Positions 1 through 11,690 are shown, counted from the stretch's first letter. The stretch: 64,000 nucleotides of DNA from Leuctra nigra (GCA_934045905.1 OW203769.1:31809345-31873344); one strand, 5' to 3'. Program-made: numbers and translations. Notes: generated by a model not told the origin, from the letters alone.

Positions 1-226
1 AAGAAAGTCATTCAAACTCACTATTTTTGAAGGTAGAAACTGTTGGGAGCCCTGAATAAGTGAATAGGACACCTGTTGCGCAGTCGACCAATCACAGTCC
101 TACAGGCCAGGTGCTTGGGCTGTCGGTGCTACTGAAAGTTCTTGCTGATGTAATCGTGTAGTAAAAGATGAATACACTGTAAATGCATGTGTTAGTGTTA
201 CAATGTCTCCGTTGATTCTGTTGCAG

Positions 227-286
227 AAGACAATGGGAAAGAAGCGCAAGCCCGCGGCTGAAGCCAATGGAGCGGAAGACGGAGCG
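227..286 (+). CDS. penultimate exon of a left-edge gene, Lys-rich tail
   Basis: A 60-nt exon lies between an acceptor (TTGCAG, ending at 226) and a donor (GTAATT, from 287). It joins in phase 0 to the exon at 1462-1539. Read from the AAG at 227, the frame has an in-frame ATG at 233 in a good context (ACAATGG). The piece could therefore be either the C-terminal tail of a larger protein or the start of a 43-residue protein. The residues are basic then acidic (MGKKRKPAAEANG...). I do not recognise the family. Earlier exons, if any, are outside the window. The first 226 bases hold no other feature I can support. Confidence 0.6.
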
Positions 287-600
287 GTAATTATCTTTTA
301 CTTATATTATTAAACCATAGATAGACAAACCTCTCTTCATAGGCTTTACTTTGAATACAATTCATTCGATTGCTGTACCTACTATTTTACACTAACTTCT
401 ACATGATCTCGGCAAAACCAGATGCCAACGGTTTGCTCTTCTCTCATTACGTAGTGGAGACTGCAGTTTCTAAGGGAAGTTCGTATAATAATGTGTAACC
501 AGAGGGGCGATCACATCAAATGAGTACTTTACTTTCTAGTCACAGTGACTAGCTTCTCATCTCACCCTAGAAGGTTGTATAATATAGTCTGCTTTTTTAT

Positions 601-745
601 TGTATGAACTCTCACCAGATGGAGCCACAGTCAGTTGTTCTGCTAGGCCAAGAAAGACTTCATTGCGCGCTCAGCTTGCAATGTTGTCTTTCTCGGCCTA
701 GCAGAACAACTGACGGTGTCTCGGTCTGTAGAGAGTTCAAACATA
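601..745. repeat. foldback (hairpin) repeat, family D copy 1
   Basis: The arm at about 601-658 (TGTATGAACTCTC ... GTTGTTCTGCTAGGCC) reappears inverted at 686-745. The core arms are about 28 bp and nearly perfect (630-658 against 686-713). A second copy of the same hairpin core is at 44343-44423, so this is a dispersed element and not a local RNA structure. It lies inside the last intron of the left-edge gene. Confidence 0.6.
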
Positions 746-1019
746 GGAAAAACGAACTGTATTGAGACGAGAAAGTTGTAAGTTTATGTGATTGCACCCC
801 TGATGTCAAACTTGCAGCCTTTCTGCTCCGAGGATATTCATGTAGTGTTCCTTGTGCATGTGTCCAGTTGTTTGTCCTGGAGGAATTGGTGCCCGTTACT
901 CATGGTTTCAAATAAATGCGTAGGTTCTGTCGTCGCACAAAACGTAACTGTCGCCTAACAATTTCCTTGTAGTGTTAGCTAAAACTGACAGGTAGGGTCA
1001 CTCTAAGTTGAGTAATTAA

Positions 1020-1189
1020 TAGGGGTGTGCGAATCCAGGATTTTTAATCCGTATCCCAAACCAAATCTAAAAGGTTGCGAATTTGATCCCGAATCCGAAT
1101 TTGCAGACCTTGACCAGACATTCATGACTTTGGGGCAATCTGAAGTGGTTTGGATCCGGTTTGAAATCTGATGGATTCACACACCCCTA
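1020..1189. mobile_element. short hAT-like MITE
   Basis: The 170-bp segment starts TAGGGGTGTGCGAATCCA and ends with its near inverse TGGATTCACACACCCCTA. The interior repeats short AATCCG-type words. The 8-bp flanks (GTAATTAA and GAAATATA) match at only 5 of 8 positions, so a target-site duplication is not proven. The end sequence resembles the better supported hAT elements in this window. Confidence 0.5.
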
Positions 1190-1461
1190 GAAATATAGGT
1201 ATATTACTACGTCGTCCGTCCTTGAAAATTGCACGGTATACCAATTCAAATCATATTTGCACAAAAGGGTGCACAAGGTTCAGTAGAATCTTGTTGTGAA
1301 TCAAGTCCCGTTTACAATGTTTTTAATTTTCTGCACGAAAATTTCAATCCGATTGAATTACATAAATGTCCATTTTCTTTAAAAATTTTGGTAGGGTCAA
1401 TGTAACATTCTGTTTGGTTGCGCTTTGCTCTAAAACATTCCATCGCTTGCTTCGTTCCCAG

Positions 1462-1539
1462 GGGGATGGTCCGAAGAACGGAAAAGTGCCGAAGCTTGAG
1501 GAAGCTGAGAAGAAGAAGTCTCCCAAGAAGGCCAAGTAA
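1462..1539 (+). CDS. terminal coding exon of the left-edge gene
   Basis: The exon follows a TTCCCAG acceptor and continues the frame of the exon at 227-286 without a phase break. It encodes GDGPKNGKVPKLEEAEK then KKSPKKAK, then TAA at 1537-1539. The end is rich in Lys and Glu, resembling the charged tails of nucleolar or chromatin proteins; that is only a composition argument. An AATAAA lies near 1721. The 1.2-kb intron (287-1461) carries two small repeats, at 601-745 and 1020-1189. Confidence 0.6.
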   Translation, partial: GDGPKNGKVPKLEEAEKKKSPKKAK

Positions 1540-2208
1540 TCGGGGAGCGTATTGACACATTCACAAGTTTAAACAAGAAATATGCTTTAAACAAACCCAT
1601 TGGAATCAATGGTAAGACTGCTCCACGGAGACTTCTCCATTAACTACCATGTTCCACGCCATACACTTGGCATATGTATTCAACTACAGTAAAACCTCCG
1701 TAAGCCGAAGTTGAAGAGACCTTAATAAACCACTTAGACTTATAATCAGAATTGTTTATGTATTCAGTATTCACCGAGACTCCTGGTGCTGACGCTCTGT
1801 CCTGGTTTCTTCCTCATCTCTTTCTTCTTCTGAGCCTCCCTCTGCCTTGCGTTGACCGCAACGTCTCGAGCTGTCAAGGCCTCCCCTCGATGCCCCGAGA
1901 CCTGCTCCTGATCCTGATCGTCCTGCAGATTCCCCGAGTTAACTTGGCAACGAAGACACTCGGTCATTTACGAGCATGATTCACTGCACTCGGGAGAACG
2001 ACCAGACAAACGTCAATTTCCAGTTGTCTGTCCTTTAGACTAGAATAAGTTACGAGACATTCAAGATCACCTAGTCTAGTACATTATTCCAAAATCTTTA
2101 CCAAAAATATTGCAACATCTAAGTGAGAAACCGATGTATCATAAAACTGGATTTTTCATAATTTATACTTTTACATGCTGTGTATTTTAATGAAAATAAA
2201 TTTAAAAA

Positions 2209-2280
2209 GTTGGTAGAGCATCTGACTGGATATCGGAAGGTCGTGGGTTCGAGTCCCACTTGCAGTTGGTATTTTTTTTT
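2209..2280 (+). pseudogene. tRNA-like fragment with pol III-type T run
   Basis: The D-arm end (TTGGTAGAGCA) is followed by a possible 5-bp anticodon stem with a 7-base loop. A perfect T-arm follows at 2243-2259 (GTGGG, TTCGAGT loop, CCCAC), then a run of nine T. The 5' acceptor strand is missing, so this is not a working tRNA gene. It is either a truncated tRNA pseudogene or the head of a SINE. If the loop is read as a real anticodon it would be GGA, but no long variable arm fits tRNA-Ser. Confidence 0.5.
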
Positions 2281-2430
2281 AAATTATCATTCCCAGGATA
2301 TACAATTTCTTTGTAAATTCTATTTTATTGAACAATAAACGATCAATTCTACTAAATCAATTCAAAATTATATCAAAGATCAACCCAACAGTCCTCCCAC
2401 AATTCTGTTCCACTGACCAAAGCGTGAACT

Positions 2431-3122
2431 TGCCTGGAGGTCTATTCTAGAACGATTTTCCAATTCCATTCCTGATGGAATTCGGTCACGGCCATAAGGA
2501 TTAACATTGTATGGAATTGAATTGACCAATGTAGATCTCCTCCCCCCACTACGTCATAAAACAAAAGTCAATGTTTGGTCAGTGACAGCTGTCAGTGACC
2601 AAACAACTGTCAGTTAACAGCAAACAGCTGTTTCTTACAGAATGTAACAGTTTTATTATCTAAAAAATTTCCATTATTAATAGTAATGATTTAAACTATC
2701 TACTTGAATATTGTTCAGTCTCAATTAACCTATCATAAGAGAGGTAGTGCCTTTTTAAGTTGACGAAACAATCCAGTGACAGAAGCCATTAAAAAGTAAA
2801 ACTCTTTGGCAACATACCTGACAAAATATAATTTGCTTCGTTGTACCACTGTAATAATTGTCCAGCATATCATCAAACATGATTTATATGATTTAAATAT
2901 ATTGATAGTACTATTTCAAGTGGTAAATTAAACTATTAAACACGTGTGAGCTAAATTCTTGGAACTTTTTGAATTTCATTTGTCTGAATGCAAAATTGTT
3001 ATTTTCTCTTAACCCTGGCGTTACCATGGTAATACTTTTGTCTTTCATAAGGCAACGCCCACCTTCATTGGTCAATTCTAGTGGAATTGGGAATTTAAAA
3101 GTTCTAGAATAGTGCCCCAGGT
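2431..3122. repeat. about 690-bp segment with imperfect terminal inverted repeats
   Basis: The left end (CCTGGAGGTCTATTCTAGAA ... CCAATTCCA) reappears inverted at about 3070-3122 as an imperfect 40-50 bp arm. The interior is AT-rich and non-coding, with a small cluster of CAGTGAC/GTCACTG words around 2575-2640. It is probably a decayed DNA transposon; no clear duplication of the target is seen. Confidence 0.4.
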
Positions 3123-3160
3123 GATCTATCAACTCCATCTCGACGGCCGGTTGGACCCGG

Positions 3161-3329
3161 TCTGCGGAGGTCAGATCGTTAGCGGGCTCTTACTTCCGGC
3201 TCCTCCGACTCCTCGTAGTCCTCGTCACTCGAGTCGGCCATTACTTTGGCCGACTCGAGTGACGAGGAGGACCACGAGGAGTTGATGGAGCTGGAAGTAA
3301 GAGCCCGCTAACGATCTGACCTCCGCAGA
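3161..3329. repeat. foldback element with about 80-bp arms
   Basis: TCTGCGGAGGTCAGATCGTT at the left is matched inverted at the right, ending in CCTCCGCAGA. The two arms pair over almost the whole 169 bp with only a few mismatches and a tiny loop near 3245. Transcribed, it would be a strong hairpin. No coding frame is seen. Confidence 0.65.
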
Positions 3330-3659
3330 TCGGGTACTAATTATTAGTATGAGATCATTGATGTTTTCAGACTTGAGTTTACTTCGATTTATGATGGATT
3401 TCAGCTCATGGTTGTTCGATTTAAGGAGGTTTTACTGTATTATAATTGTGATTTTAACTTCTGTTCATCTTGTATCATAACTTTGTATCATGCTGGAAAT
3501 AAAATAAATGGATCTCAATCATTCGTAGTGCCGACTATTTTATTCATTTCCATTTCCAAGTGACCTTGATTGGAGATCACAACTTATTTCTATTTTACAT
3601 GAAAATGTATATTGAAATCAGCTATCCAATTTCTTGCGTTGCGGTGATCCTGGGCCTGT

Positions 3660-4425
3660 GAAAAGTAATTGAGCGAGCGAAGCGAGCGTCTTCTTTTGGC
3701 ACGGGTGTCTGTTTTTTTTGTGTGTTTTTTTGTTACCTGCTCGTATACAGGTCACAGTTTTGCTCCGATCGAGCTGAAATTTTGCACACGTTCGGACAAT
3801 CTCTGGGGGTTGCAGACCCAAATTTTTTTGAAATCTGTTGATTGGTTCAAATTTTAAACCAAAAATTTGAATTTTGAAAAAATTATTTTCTGATTGGTAG
3901 GTTGGATCTATTTGAAATTTTGACACGTCATTGATGCCAGCATTGTCTTAAATCATACTGAGTTTCAGCCAAATCCTTCAATTGGTTTTAACGAATCATT
4001 ATTAGTTCGATACTGACTTGTATTCAGTATCAGACTTGACTTGTACTACTTAGACAGTAGATACATTCTTTTCAATGTCGTATCCGTAGACTCGGGTATT
4101 GTTCCTGATATCCGGTCTGTGTCATTGTGTTGAACCTACCCTGCGGGAGTCGCAGCTACCCTTTTACATCCGGGCAAGACAGGTAGTTGCTGGTGGATTG
4201 TTTGGTCAACATTTCGGTACTCGCGCATCAACGCGTTTCTCTGAGTGTTTACCGTTTGATCGATCAACTTATAAAAAAAAATTAGGAATTTTTTGAGATT
4301 TTCATACAAGTCTGTGACGAAATTCAAGAATTATTGGCTTTTCGATTGACAGAATTTCGGTTCGAGATGTTGCACGTATCCGTGCTCGCTCATCAACGCG
4401 TTACACAGAGCGTTTTCCTAGTGAT
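3660..4425 (+). mobile_element. dispersed repeat K, copy 1 (possibly Helitron-like)
   Basis: The repeat begins AATTGAGCGAGCGAAGCGAG and ends GCTCATCAACGCGTTACACA GAGCGTTTTCCTAG. Related copies lie at about 47468-47915, 51255-52402 and, partially, 28913-29100. Shared internal lines include GAGCTGAAATTTTGCACACG and GATTGGTTCAAATTTT. Two copies end in CTAG followed by T, after a CGCTC/GAGCG hairpin, as Helitron 3' ends do. No Rep/helicase frame is present, so the class assignment is tentative. Confidence 0.45.
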
Positions 4426-4589
4426 AGCATGTTCCATAAGTGGCTGTATCTCTGGTAGAAGATCCACATCATCCATCAGTCTGATTATGTTACTTTTTGT
4501 TTTTTGTTTTAACTTTTTGTTCATTCCTTGATAAATTAAATGGACGCCTGTTCTGCAACAGACCCGTGCAGAAGCTTATTCAGGAGCAA

Positions 4590-4690
4590 ATGGAGACCAA
4601 ACCCGTTGACCAATGCGTGGCCATTTTCAAGGTGGTGCAAACGCTCGGCCGTTTTAGAAAATTGAGGGAGAAAGATGGTAATAGTACGGC
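4590..4690 (+). repeat. fragment of MITE family A
   Basis: GGAGACCAAACCCGTTGACC and, after it, a piece with CGCTCGGCCGTTTTAGAAAA match two parts of the larger family A repeat seen at about 62394 and 63268. Here they are rearranged and truncated. Confidence 0.45.
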
Positions 4691-4998
4691 GTACTGGAGG
4701 CTTATCTCGATGTTAACGAGGCGTACAGCCTTTGAATATTTAATCCTTACGAGCTAGATGGCGCAGGAAGAACTCGCGCGTGGGTTTATGGGACTAACGG
4801 CGGCCATGTTTGTCGATCCACATGTGTCAAACTGTGCTCTCTCCATGTTGTTTACGAACATCAGTCTGCGTGCTGCCGCGTTCCAGTGAGGTCGTGGTCA
4901 GCGGGCAGATTCATTACGCCATTGAACCACAATGTGCACAAGACAGCTCGAAATTAGTAACGGAAATCGCCTATCATCGGCTTAATTTTTTTAGGTTT

Positions 4999-5100
4999 GT
5001 TCGCCAACATCCACCTTTCGGTGGAAGTTGGAGTTGTTGGAACCTTGAAAAGTGCTGTGAATGCAAGTAGTGCTGCTACCACAACTGGATGTTGGCGAAC
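4999..5100. repeat. short inverted-repeat unit
   Basis: GTTCGCCAACATCCA at the left is matched exactly by TGGATGTTGGCGAAC at the right, 102 bp apart. A related GGTGGAGTTGGTGGT / GGTGGATGTTGACAAACC stretch lies at about 5370-5495. The rest of 4700-5930 is AT-rich sequence with no gene I can support; a small hairpin (CCTTCTCAGGACA with its inverse) is at about 5789-5832. Confidence 0.4.
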
Positions 5101-5935
5101 GGTTTCAGTAAAAATAGTTGTGAAAATGGCGGCGGAATTTCAAAATGAATTAGTACTACATAATATAAAAATTATTTTAACTAATATTAGAATTAATATT
5201 AAATATAAAATATTAAAGCAATAATAAACTTCAGTAAGGCATAAAAGTATTCCATCTTCTAAATCTGTTTGAAGGAACGCTTTCAGCTTTAACAATACTT
5301 GTGAATTCAGCCATTTGAAAAAGCGCGCTGAAATAAAATCTTCCACCCACAGAACATAACCCATGAGCAGGTGGAGTTGGTGGTAGCACCGTCAGCACCA
5401 GAAATGTTGCCGAACACAGTTTTGGTGGAACAAGTGTTGCTGCCGAACGCTTTTGGGGTGCTAAAGGTGGAGATGGTGGATGTTGACAAACCTTATAATT
5501 TGTGTGTAACTTTTATTTTAAATTAGCTACTCAATCTAAGCTTTACTATTTAAATCGTCGTATTGGTGAAAAATCAATCAAATTAGAGAGAAAACTGGCC
5601 GAAATACTTTTTTAAGTGGGGCCATATAAATGTAATTGAAGAAGAAGAAGTTTACAAACATATTTGAGATTATAAAAGTTTTGAAAGAATCAGGATTATT
5701 ATAATTATTAAAAACATCTTGATTGGGATATTTCATCCTGTATTATTTTTATTTTCGTAATGTCGAACAGTTTCGGTCCATATGTTTGGACCTTCTCAGG
5801 ACAAAAACTTCAAATTCAAATGTCCTGAGAAGGTGTAACGAACAGCATGCTACAGTCCATTCGGACAGGACTATTCAGCGCCTCAAGGCAAATGCCAGAA
5901 CGAAGGGCCAAACATTTTAGCTGTATACCCCTTAA

Positions 5936-6504
5936 GTAAGGTTTCCAAGGGCGGAATTTCGCCGCGTTGCGGGAGAAATTCCGCAAAATGGCCGACTTTG
6001 ACCAATCACAAGCCAGAAACCCAGCGGCGAAGTCGCCGCCGAGAAAGTTGAATCTACTCCTACTTTAGCGGGACGAAATTCGTTCCGCGCACCGGAAGCG
6101 GGTAGTTTTCTCAGGATTACCGCCAGGTTCGTGGTGTTATAGTTTCCGTTTTTCAGTCGACTTTCGATATCGATATTCGATATAAATCAAATATGTTGTC
6201 TGCCGTCAGGTAGTGACATGTGTTGTCAAGTTTATATTTGTTTATTAATAAAATATGTACTTATCATGGAATATGATCCAGAATATTTTATTTAAGTGGT
6301 CCAGGACAATCCTTGTCTTTACGATTTTAAGATCTCGATCTCGATAGATCGACTTATTTCAGCGCTGCCTAATTTGGCCGCTAGGTACCACTACAAACTA
6401 GGCGGAGAAAAATTCGCGCTTGGAAACGGGATACTTCCGCGGAACAAATCCGTCGCGAAATATTTCCCGCAACGCGTCAAAATTCCGCCCTTGGAAACCT
6501 TACT
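5936..6504. mobile_element. TTAA-flanked inverted-repeat element
   Basis: The element starts GTAAGGTTTCCAAGGGCGGA after TTAA (5932-5935) and ends with its inverse (CCGCCCTTGGAAACCTTAC), followed one base later by TTAA at 6505-6508. The terminal arms are about 50 bp, imperfect further in. It is 569 bp long with no coding frame. The TTAA flanks suggest mobilisation by a piggyBac-type transposase; the family itself is not recognised. Confidence 0.6.
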
Positions 6505-6507
6505 TTA

Positions 6508-6859
6508 AGCTGCGTTTACAGTCCGCCAGAGCAACGGTTGCTGCTAGAAGCAACATGCACAGAATCGTTTCAAGGTTAGATTTTAAAGAAGCGAAAATAA
6601 ATCATTTGCACTACATAATATGTCCAATGTTTATTAAATACTCTTCTTGTGGTATATTGTTTGTAAAATACAAGAAAGCAACACATATCAGCGATCACAG
6701 CAGTTATAAACTCTAGCCGCAACCGAAAAAGATGAACCATGTTTATCTTTTGTGCCGCGTCGCCGTGTCGCTGCGACACAGGTGGCCTTGGCTCCTGATT
6801 GGTCAATACGCGTTGCGGGCTGCAAGCAACCGTTGCACGAGCGGACTGTAAACGCAGCT
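6508..6859. mobile_element. MITE with TTA duplication (PIF/Harbinger-like)
   Basis: The ends are inverted copies of AGCTGCGTTTACAGTCCGC, flanked by TTA on both sides (6505-6507 and 6860-6862). A 3-bp TWA duplication is typical of PIF/Harbinger elements. It is 352 bp long with no transposase. It directly abuts the TTAA-flanked element on its left, sharing the boundary bases. Confidence 0.6.
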
Positions 6860-6873
6860 TTAGAAATGGCGCT

Positions 6874-6898
6874 GGGGGGGGGGGGGGGGGGGGGGGGG
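6874..6898 (+). repeat. 25-base poly-G run
   Basis: A homopolymer of 25 G directly follows the MITE. Similar G or C runs recur across the window (22267, 29862, 31423, 38676, 39818-39915, 45986, 46148, 49625, 53345). They could form G-quadruplexes and their length is unreliable in an assembly. Confidence 0.9.
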
Positions 6899-7318
6899 CA
6901 GAAAGTTAACATTCGTCCAGCCGACAGCGGTCGGGCGGTTTACAACTCCTGGGCCGGCCCAGGTACAATAGGCAGGTAACAAGAGTTAATAAGGAGTGCA
7001 CTTGAGATTTTTATTGCTATAAGTACGAATTTTACCCCGGTTTTTTATCAGTCTTTATAATAGCAAATGTTTTCATACGTATCACAAGTAATTGTGCCGC
7101 CTCAAAAAAGAACGAGAGAAATCGGACCATAATTATTGTGGAAGTTATTAAAACGGATCAACTGATCACGGATCAAAAATGTCTGCTAAAATATGTCCGA
7201 TTTCCTAAAATTAAAAAACCACCCTGCATCACTCTTATTTATCAATTAATATAAGTCATCCATCCAATGAATACTTCACGTTTAATTAAAGTTTACTTTT
7301 TTTAATGCAGTAAATTAA

Positions 7319-7711
7319 GAGGCAAACGGAGCGAGCGGGAATCGCACGGTTCGTCCGAGCGTTTTTTTGAGATTTTGTCTTCCCGCACTAAATAATTTTA
7401 AAAAATCAGATAGTAACGACCCATAACAGCCTAATATACTTAATAATGCCACACACTGGAGTACTTTATGACCTCTGGTGCGACCTCAAAGTGTTAAATA
7501 CGATTATTTTTTATTATTTTACTAAAAATATCGCATTTAACAATTTGAGGTCGTACCAGAGGTCATAATGAACTCCTGTGTGCGGCATTATTTAGTCTAT
7601 TAGGCTGTTATGGGTCGTTACTATCTGATTTTTTAAAATTATTTAGTGGGAAGACATTTCAAAAAAACGCTCTGACGAACCGTGCGATTCCCGCTCGCTT
7701 CCGTTTGCCTC
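7319..7711. mobile_element. TTAA-flanked long foldback element, family E
   Basis: A nearly perfect 393-bp palindrome begins GAGGCAAACGGAGCGAGCGG and ends with its inverse. It has TTAA on both sides (7315-7318 and 7712-7715). Each arm is about 190 bp with a small AT-rich loop near 7505-7535. The first bases (TTAA then GAGG) resemble those of family B, but the interiors differ. Confidence 0.75.
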
Positions 7712-7989
7712 TTAATTGCATATAGAAAGGGTAGGGCGAGGACAAAAGAGAGTGAGGGTCGCGCTGGCCGAAACCCGGAGCATCCTGGCTGGCGCTTGAC
7801 TTTCCCCTGCACAATGGGGCCTAAAGGATGGCAAAATAGGAATTTCAAACTAAAACTATTTTTTTCGCTGTTGAACCTTCCTGTCCGAATGGACTGTAAG
7901 TTTGAATATGGCGCGCTTCGAGTGACGAACATGGCCGCAATGAGTCGGAGCGAAGTACAGAAGCCTGTACTATTTGATATAAGATTCCA

Positions 7990-8470
7990 CTCCATCGTAA
8001 GATACTTAAAACTCCATGATCAGTCGGATTGTATATTAGTATATGTAACACTTTTTCATTTTTGCTTCGTTCATTATAATATTAATTAAGCTTATTCAAC
8101 AAAACCGCTCAAAACTATGAATTTAAAATTGCTGATACGATTGGAGACCAAACCCGTGAACCAATTGATCTCAAATTTTAATCATGATTAGATGAAAGAC
8201 TAGTAGGTAGGGTTATCACGTGGCACATTTTTTAAATTAAATTTCACACGGCACCCATTGAGACAAGAAAATAGACCATTTTCCACCAAGAATCAACCAA
8301 TTATTACTACCTAATTAACAAACAAAAGTTAAAAATGTACGAATTGATAACCCTAAGTTTGTCTTTTATCTAATCATGATTCATGATTAAAATTTCAAAT
8401 CATTTTGTCTCCAATCGTATCCAAAAAAAATGCCTGCAACAAGCAGTAAAATCGCTCGCGCTTCATCATT
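7990..8470. mobile_element. MITE family A, copy 1
   Basis: This carries the family landmarks: GATCAGTCGGATTGTATATT, then CGATTGGAGACCAAACCCG and TTAATCATGATTAGATGAAA. The inverted landmarks follow after 8340 (TCTAATCATGATT, GTCTCCAATCGTATCC). The family is an imperfect palindrome of about 450-500 bp with no coding frame. Other copies are at about 18535, 21481, 33930, 43557, 62394 and 63268. Confidence 0.65.
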
Positions 8471-8717
8471 TCATCATGTTTTTCACCGATGTCCAGATGG
8501 CTGTCACTTGACAAACTTTTAAAATAATATTTATAAGGTGCCCAGTGAGTGAGCAAAGAATTTTTACCGAAAATGAAGTACGTTATTATTACACAATGAA
8601 TATGATCATTTTGACGTTTTAAACAATTCATTCGTCTCCAATCGTTCCCAATTTCTCACGGCAATGTTAAAATAATTCAAACTCAATAATTTTCATGAAT
8701 ACTACAGGTATATGAAT

Positions 8718-9916
8718 CAGTGGCGTGCAGACTATAGTAAATCTGCGCAGCTTGCGCAGGATCAGACACCTTTTGGAACGAAAGAGATTCTTGTGTTCTT
8801 TCATCATCTATTTACTTGTCCTTGTACTGTCTGTGTCCAAATGTTGCTAAATTCAAAACTTGGTTGACTTATAATACTGATCCCTTCTCTTACCAACAGT
8901 CCCTTCAATAACTGTTAATCAAGGTAATTTTAATCATGTTAAGAGATATTCAAATTAAAATATTCGATGTGCGGCATTTTCCATGTTAAATACTGACAAA
9001 ATTAAATGATAGTGTCTTCTGTGTCACTTCAATAAATATTCATCACAGTCATTTCAAAGGGAAGAAACTGAAAGTTAGAAAATTGGCTGTGCTGCATTTT
9101 CCAGGTAAAATTCTGACAATACAGAATAATGAGTTACTCTTTATGACTCTTCAATAACAAAATATTAAAGTCACTTAAATAAAAAATTTGCTGTGCAGCT
9201 TTTTCCAGGTATAATTTTGACAAAATTGAACGATTCTCTCTTCTTCAAGCACCACATTTTAAACCTAGCATAGAGGGCTTTATTTCGCTGCTAACATTTT
9301 TATATGAGAAGTTTCTGAAGAAATTAAATTATTTACATTTCTGTTTTCCTACAATTATTATGAACCAGAAACATTTTTAACAATCCAGAGAGCAAGCTTA
9401 AAAAAAGTAAAATAAAAACATCAATAGGTATGTTTGTATTTGAAAATTTATCCACGAAATTGAATAGGTAATTCAACTATCGCTTTTCCTTCAATTGTAA
9501 TGCTTGAAAATCACTTCAAACCTTCCTTTGAGTACTGACTTTCAAAAATTCCCCTGCATGGCATTTTTTTGGGGGGTGGCAAGCCCCCCAGACCCCTCTT
9601 CCGGCTGGGGGTGCCACCACCCTTATGCAGTGGCGGTCTGGCCCAGGGTGCGATCGCATCCCGGGCCCCTGTCATTTATGGGCCCTTTTTCCCATATTAC
9701 AGACACCTCTTTACATTTTACTGTCGTTTTTCATAGCTAGCTAGCAGTTTTACTAATTTTAAATACATTTTTCAATGTCTACTTTGTTTTACGGGCCCTG
9801 TCACATGTTTATCCGGAACCTTTGCCTCATCGCATCCCGGTCCTTTTCATCCCAGACAGCTCCTGCCGTTATGGTACACTCTGCGCCGGTGCTAAAAATA
9901 CATCTGCACGCCACTG
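8718..9916. mobile_element. non-autonomous hAT-like element, 1.2 kb
   Basis: The ends are inverted copies of CAGTGGCGTGCAGA. The flanks are ATATGAAT (8710-8717) and ATATGGAT (9917-9924), a 7/8 match to an 8-bp duplication. Three internal stretches repeat a GCTGTGCNGCATTTTCCAGG-like line at about 8970, 9088 and 9190. No transposase frame remains. A second hAT-like element (9628-9865) sits inside it near the right end. Confidence 0.65.
9628..9865. mobile_element. nested hAT-like MITE, family J copy 1
   Basis: It starts CAGTGGCGGTCTG and ends CAGACAGCTCCTG, a 10/13 inverted match. The flanks CCCTTATG (9620-9627) and CCGTTATG (9866-9873) match at 7 of 8. The subterminal blocks contain GCGATCGCATCCCGGGCCC and its inverse. 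A second copy at 40855-41569 has a perfect 8-bp duplication, which supports the class. Confidence 0.65.
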
Positions 9917-9924
9917 ATATGGAT

Positions 9925-11272
9925 TATTTATTTCCCTATATTGAGCATAGCGTGAAATCATGTGAAATCCACATGTGCTCTAAAAGGGATAAAAGTTGAA
10001 CATCTCCGGACATGGCAAGGACCAAGGCTGAGGGTAAGAAATAAGAATGCAAAGTACAACAGAGTTTTTAACATTTTACTGCATCAGCAATTCAAGAAAC
10101 GGCTTACATTTTTCAATATAAAAAAGGGAACACATATGTAGGAAAATCAGAAAATAATTGTTGATTTTGTGCTGCTGTTCACAACAACAAATGGTTGGAG
10201 AATGAACTCAAGATTCATAAGATTCATTGAACTGGTTCAAGATTGTAAAACATTTCAATTGTTCCACAGAATCAAGTTATAATTCTTGTTACAAAATATA
10301 GAGGGCTTTAGACGACAGAACTTGAACAGAAGATAAATAATGCGTACGGTGTCAATATCGCATAGCGCTTACTTTCATCTTGCTTTTGTCCACGTTTTCA
10401 ATTACAACCATGGACTTTGTATAACTGTCAAAATGGTGGTCCGTAAACCTGTTTGTCTCACAATCTGCAAGCACATTAAGGCCCCCTTTTGGTTGAATCC
10501 TACTTTCCGAAGCAGTGGGGGACTAATTCAGGCTGATACTGTATATATAGCTATTAGGAATTAATATCTAGTACCATTTTGTAAAGACAGTAAGCTAAGT
10601 ATCGACATAATTATAGCTCAATTGGAACATCAATTTGACAAGTAGGTAAGCTATTTGTTAACCACCAACTCCAAATGAAAAGTATAATTTGTAATGATTA
10701 ATGAGTTTGAATATTGTAATATAGGTGGACACATTGTGGACAGAATTACACCTACCTAGGTATACTTTCAGATTCTCTATGTAGGTAATATTTTGATTGT
10801 TTTACTGCCTCCTATACATTGATATAGCCAATATTTCAAAACATTTTCTGTTGATTTCTGAAAACTAGACGAAGTTGCTGGCTAGCCGATACAATTGGCA
10901 ATGCTTACGTTACTAAAATGAGCAATTTAACTAAGTAGCCTCAATCAAGTAGTCAAGTATGCAAGGTATTTTACTATCGAGTGCCTCTGAAGAGATTTTG
11001 TATCGGGCGAGGTTTCCGACTGGTCGCTTGTGCAAACAGCTGGCAAGAAGGTAAAGCTACCAGTTTGAAAACGTTCTAAATCACTTGCACATAAATTGAC
11101 CAGAAATTATCGCGTGGATCCCCCCAAATTGACTGATCGTATTGCATAGATGCTTTTTCTTCAACTAAATCTAGGTTTCTTTTCATGTGAATAGTAATGT
11201 CTACTCAAACTAACACATATAATATATAAATAAAAAAATCCCTAAAATCTAAATCAGAAACGGTAGGTATTT
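9925..11272. other. AT-rich intergenic DNA, no supported feature
   Basis: No convincing exon, repeat family or RNA gene is seen here. Isolated open frames such as 10340-10564 lack splice or codon signals. A few TAGGTA words occur, as elsewhere in the window. Confidence 0.5.
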
Positions 11273-11278
11273 TTTATT
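11273..11278 (-). terminator. candidate poly(A) signal of the phosphate transporter
   Basis: AATAAA on the minus strand lies about 320 bases downstream of the transporter stop codon at 11600. It is the nearest clear signal in a T-rich stretch. No transcript data support it. Confidence 0.45.
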
Positions 11279-11599
11279 GAGTTGTAAGAATTCAAAATTA
11301 AACTATTCATTTAATAGGAATCATATTTTTCTTAAGTTTTTGGGGAGGGAAATATATTATAATTTAAATAATACAAAAGTGTCTGTATTATGTATGTGTA
11401 CTTGCGAAGCCTAACGACAATCGATGATTATGTATTTAAGTATTTCGTAATACATAGCGAACTTCCCCGATCACATGAACATCGGAGTGTAAACCAAATC
11501 TACAACAATTCGGTTGCCGTCTGTCTCGTACAAAACCTTTAATAACCGTTCCGAGCATCTATTCGAAGCACACGCACAAGAACTGTCCTTGAGCGCGGT

Positions 11600-11690
11600 T
11601 TAGAGCGCCACGGCGCGTAGAATCACCATGCAGAGGGCGCTGAGGCCGGCGGCTATCGGCACGGTAACCACCCAGGCGTAGATGATGTTC
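11600..11690 (-). CDS. NaPi-III: transporter exon 13 (last coding)
   Basis: The acceptor is GATTGCAG. The exon completes the AGG codon begun in exon 12 and encodes [20 protein letters not shown] then MVILRAVAL and TAA. It forms the final transmembrane segment and a very short C-terminus. Confidence 0.93.

Noticed and set aside
7682..8089. A 135-codon plus-strand frame beginning MRFPLASVCLL
   Set aside because: It starts in the right arm of the TTAA foldback and runs into MITE A sequence; no domain or splice pattern is seen.
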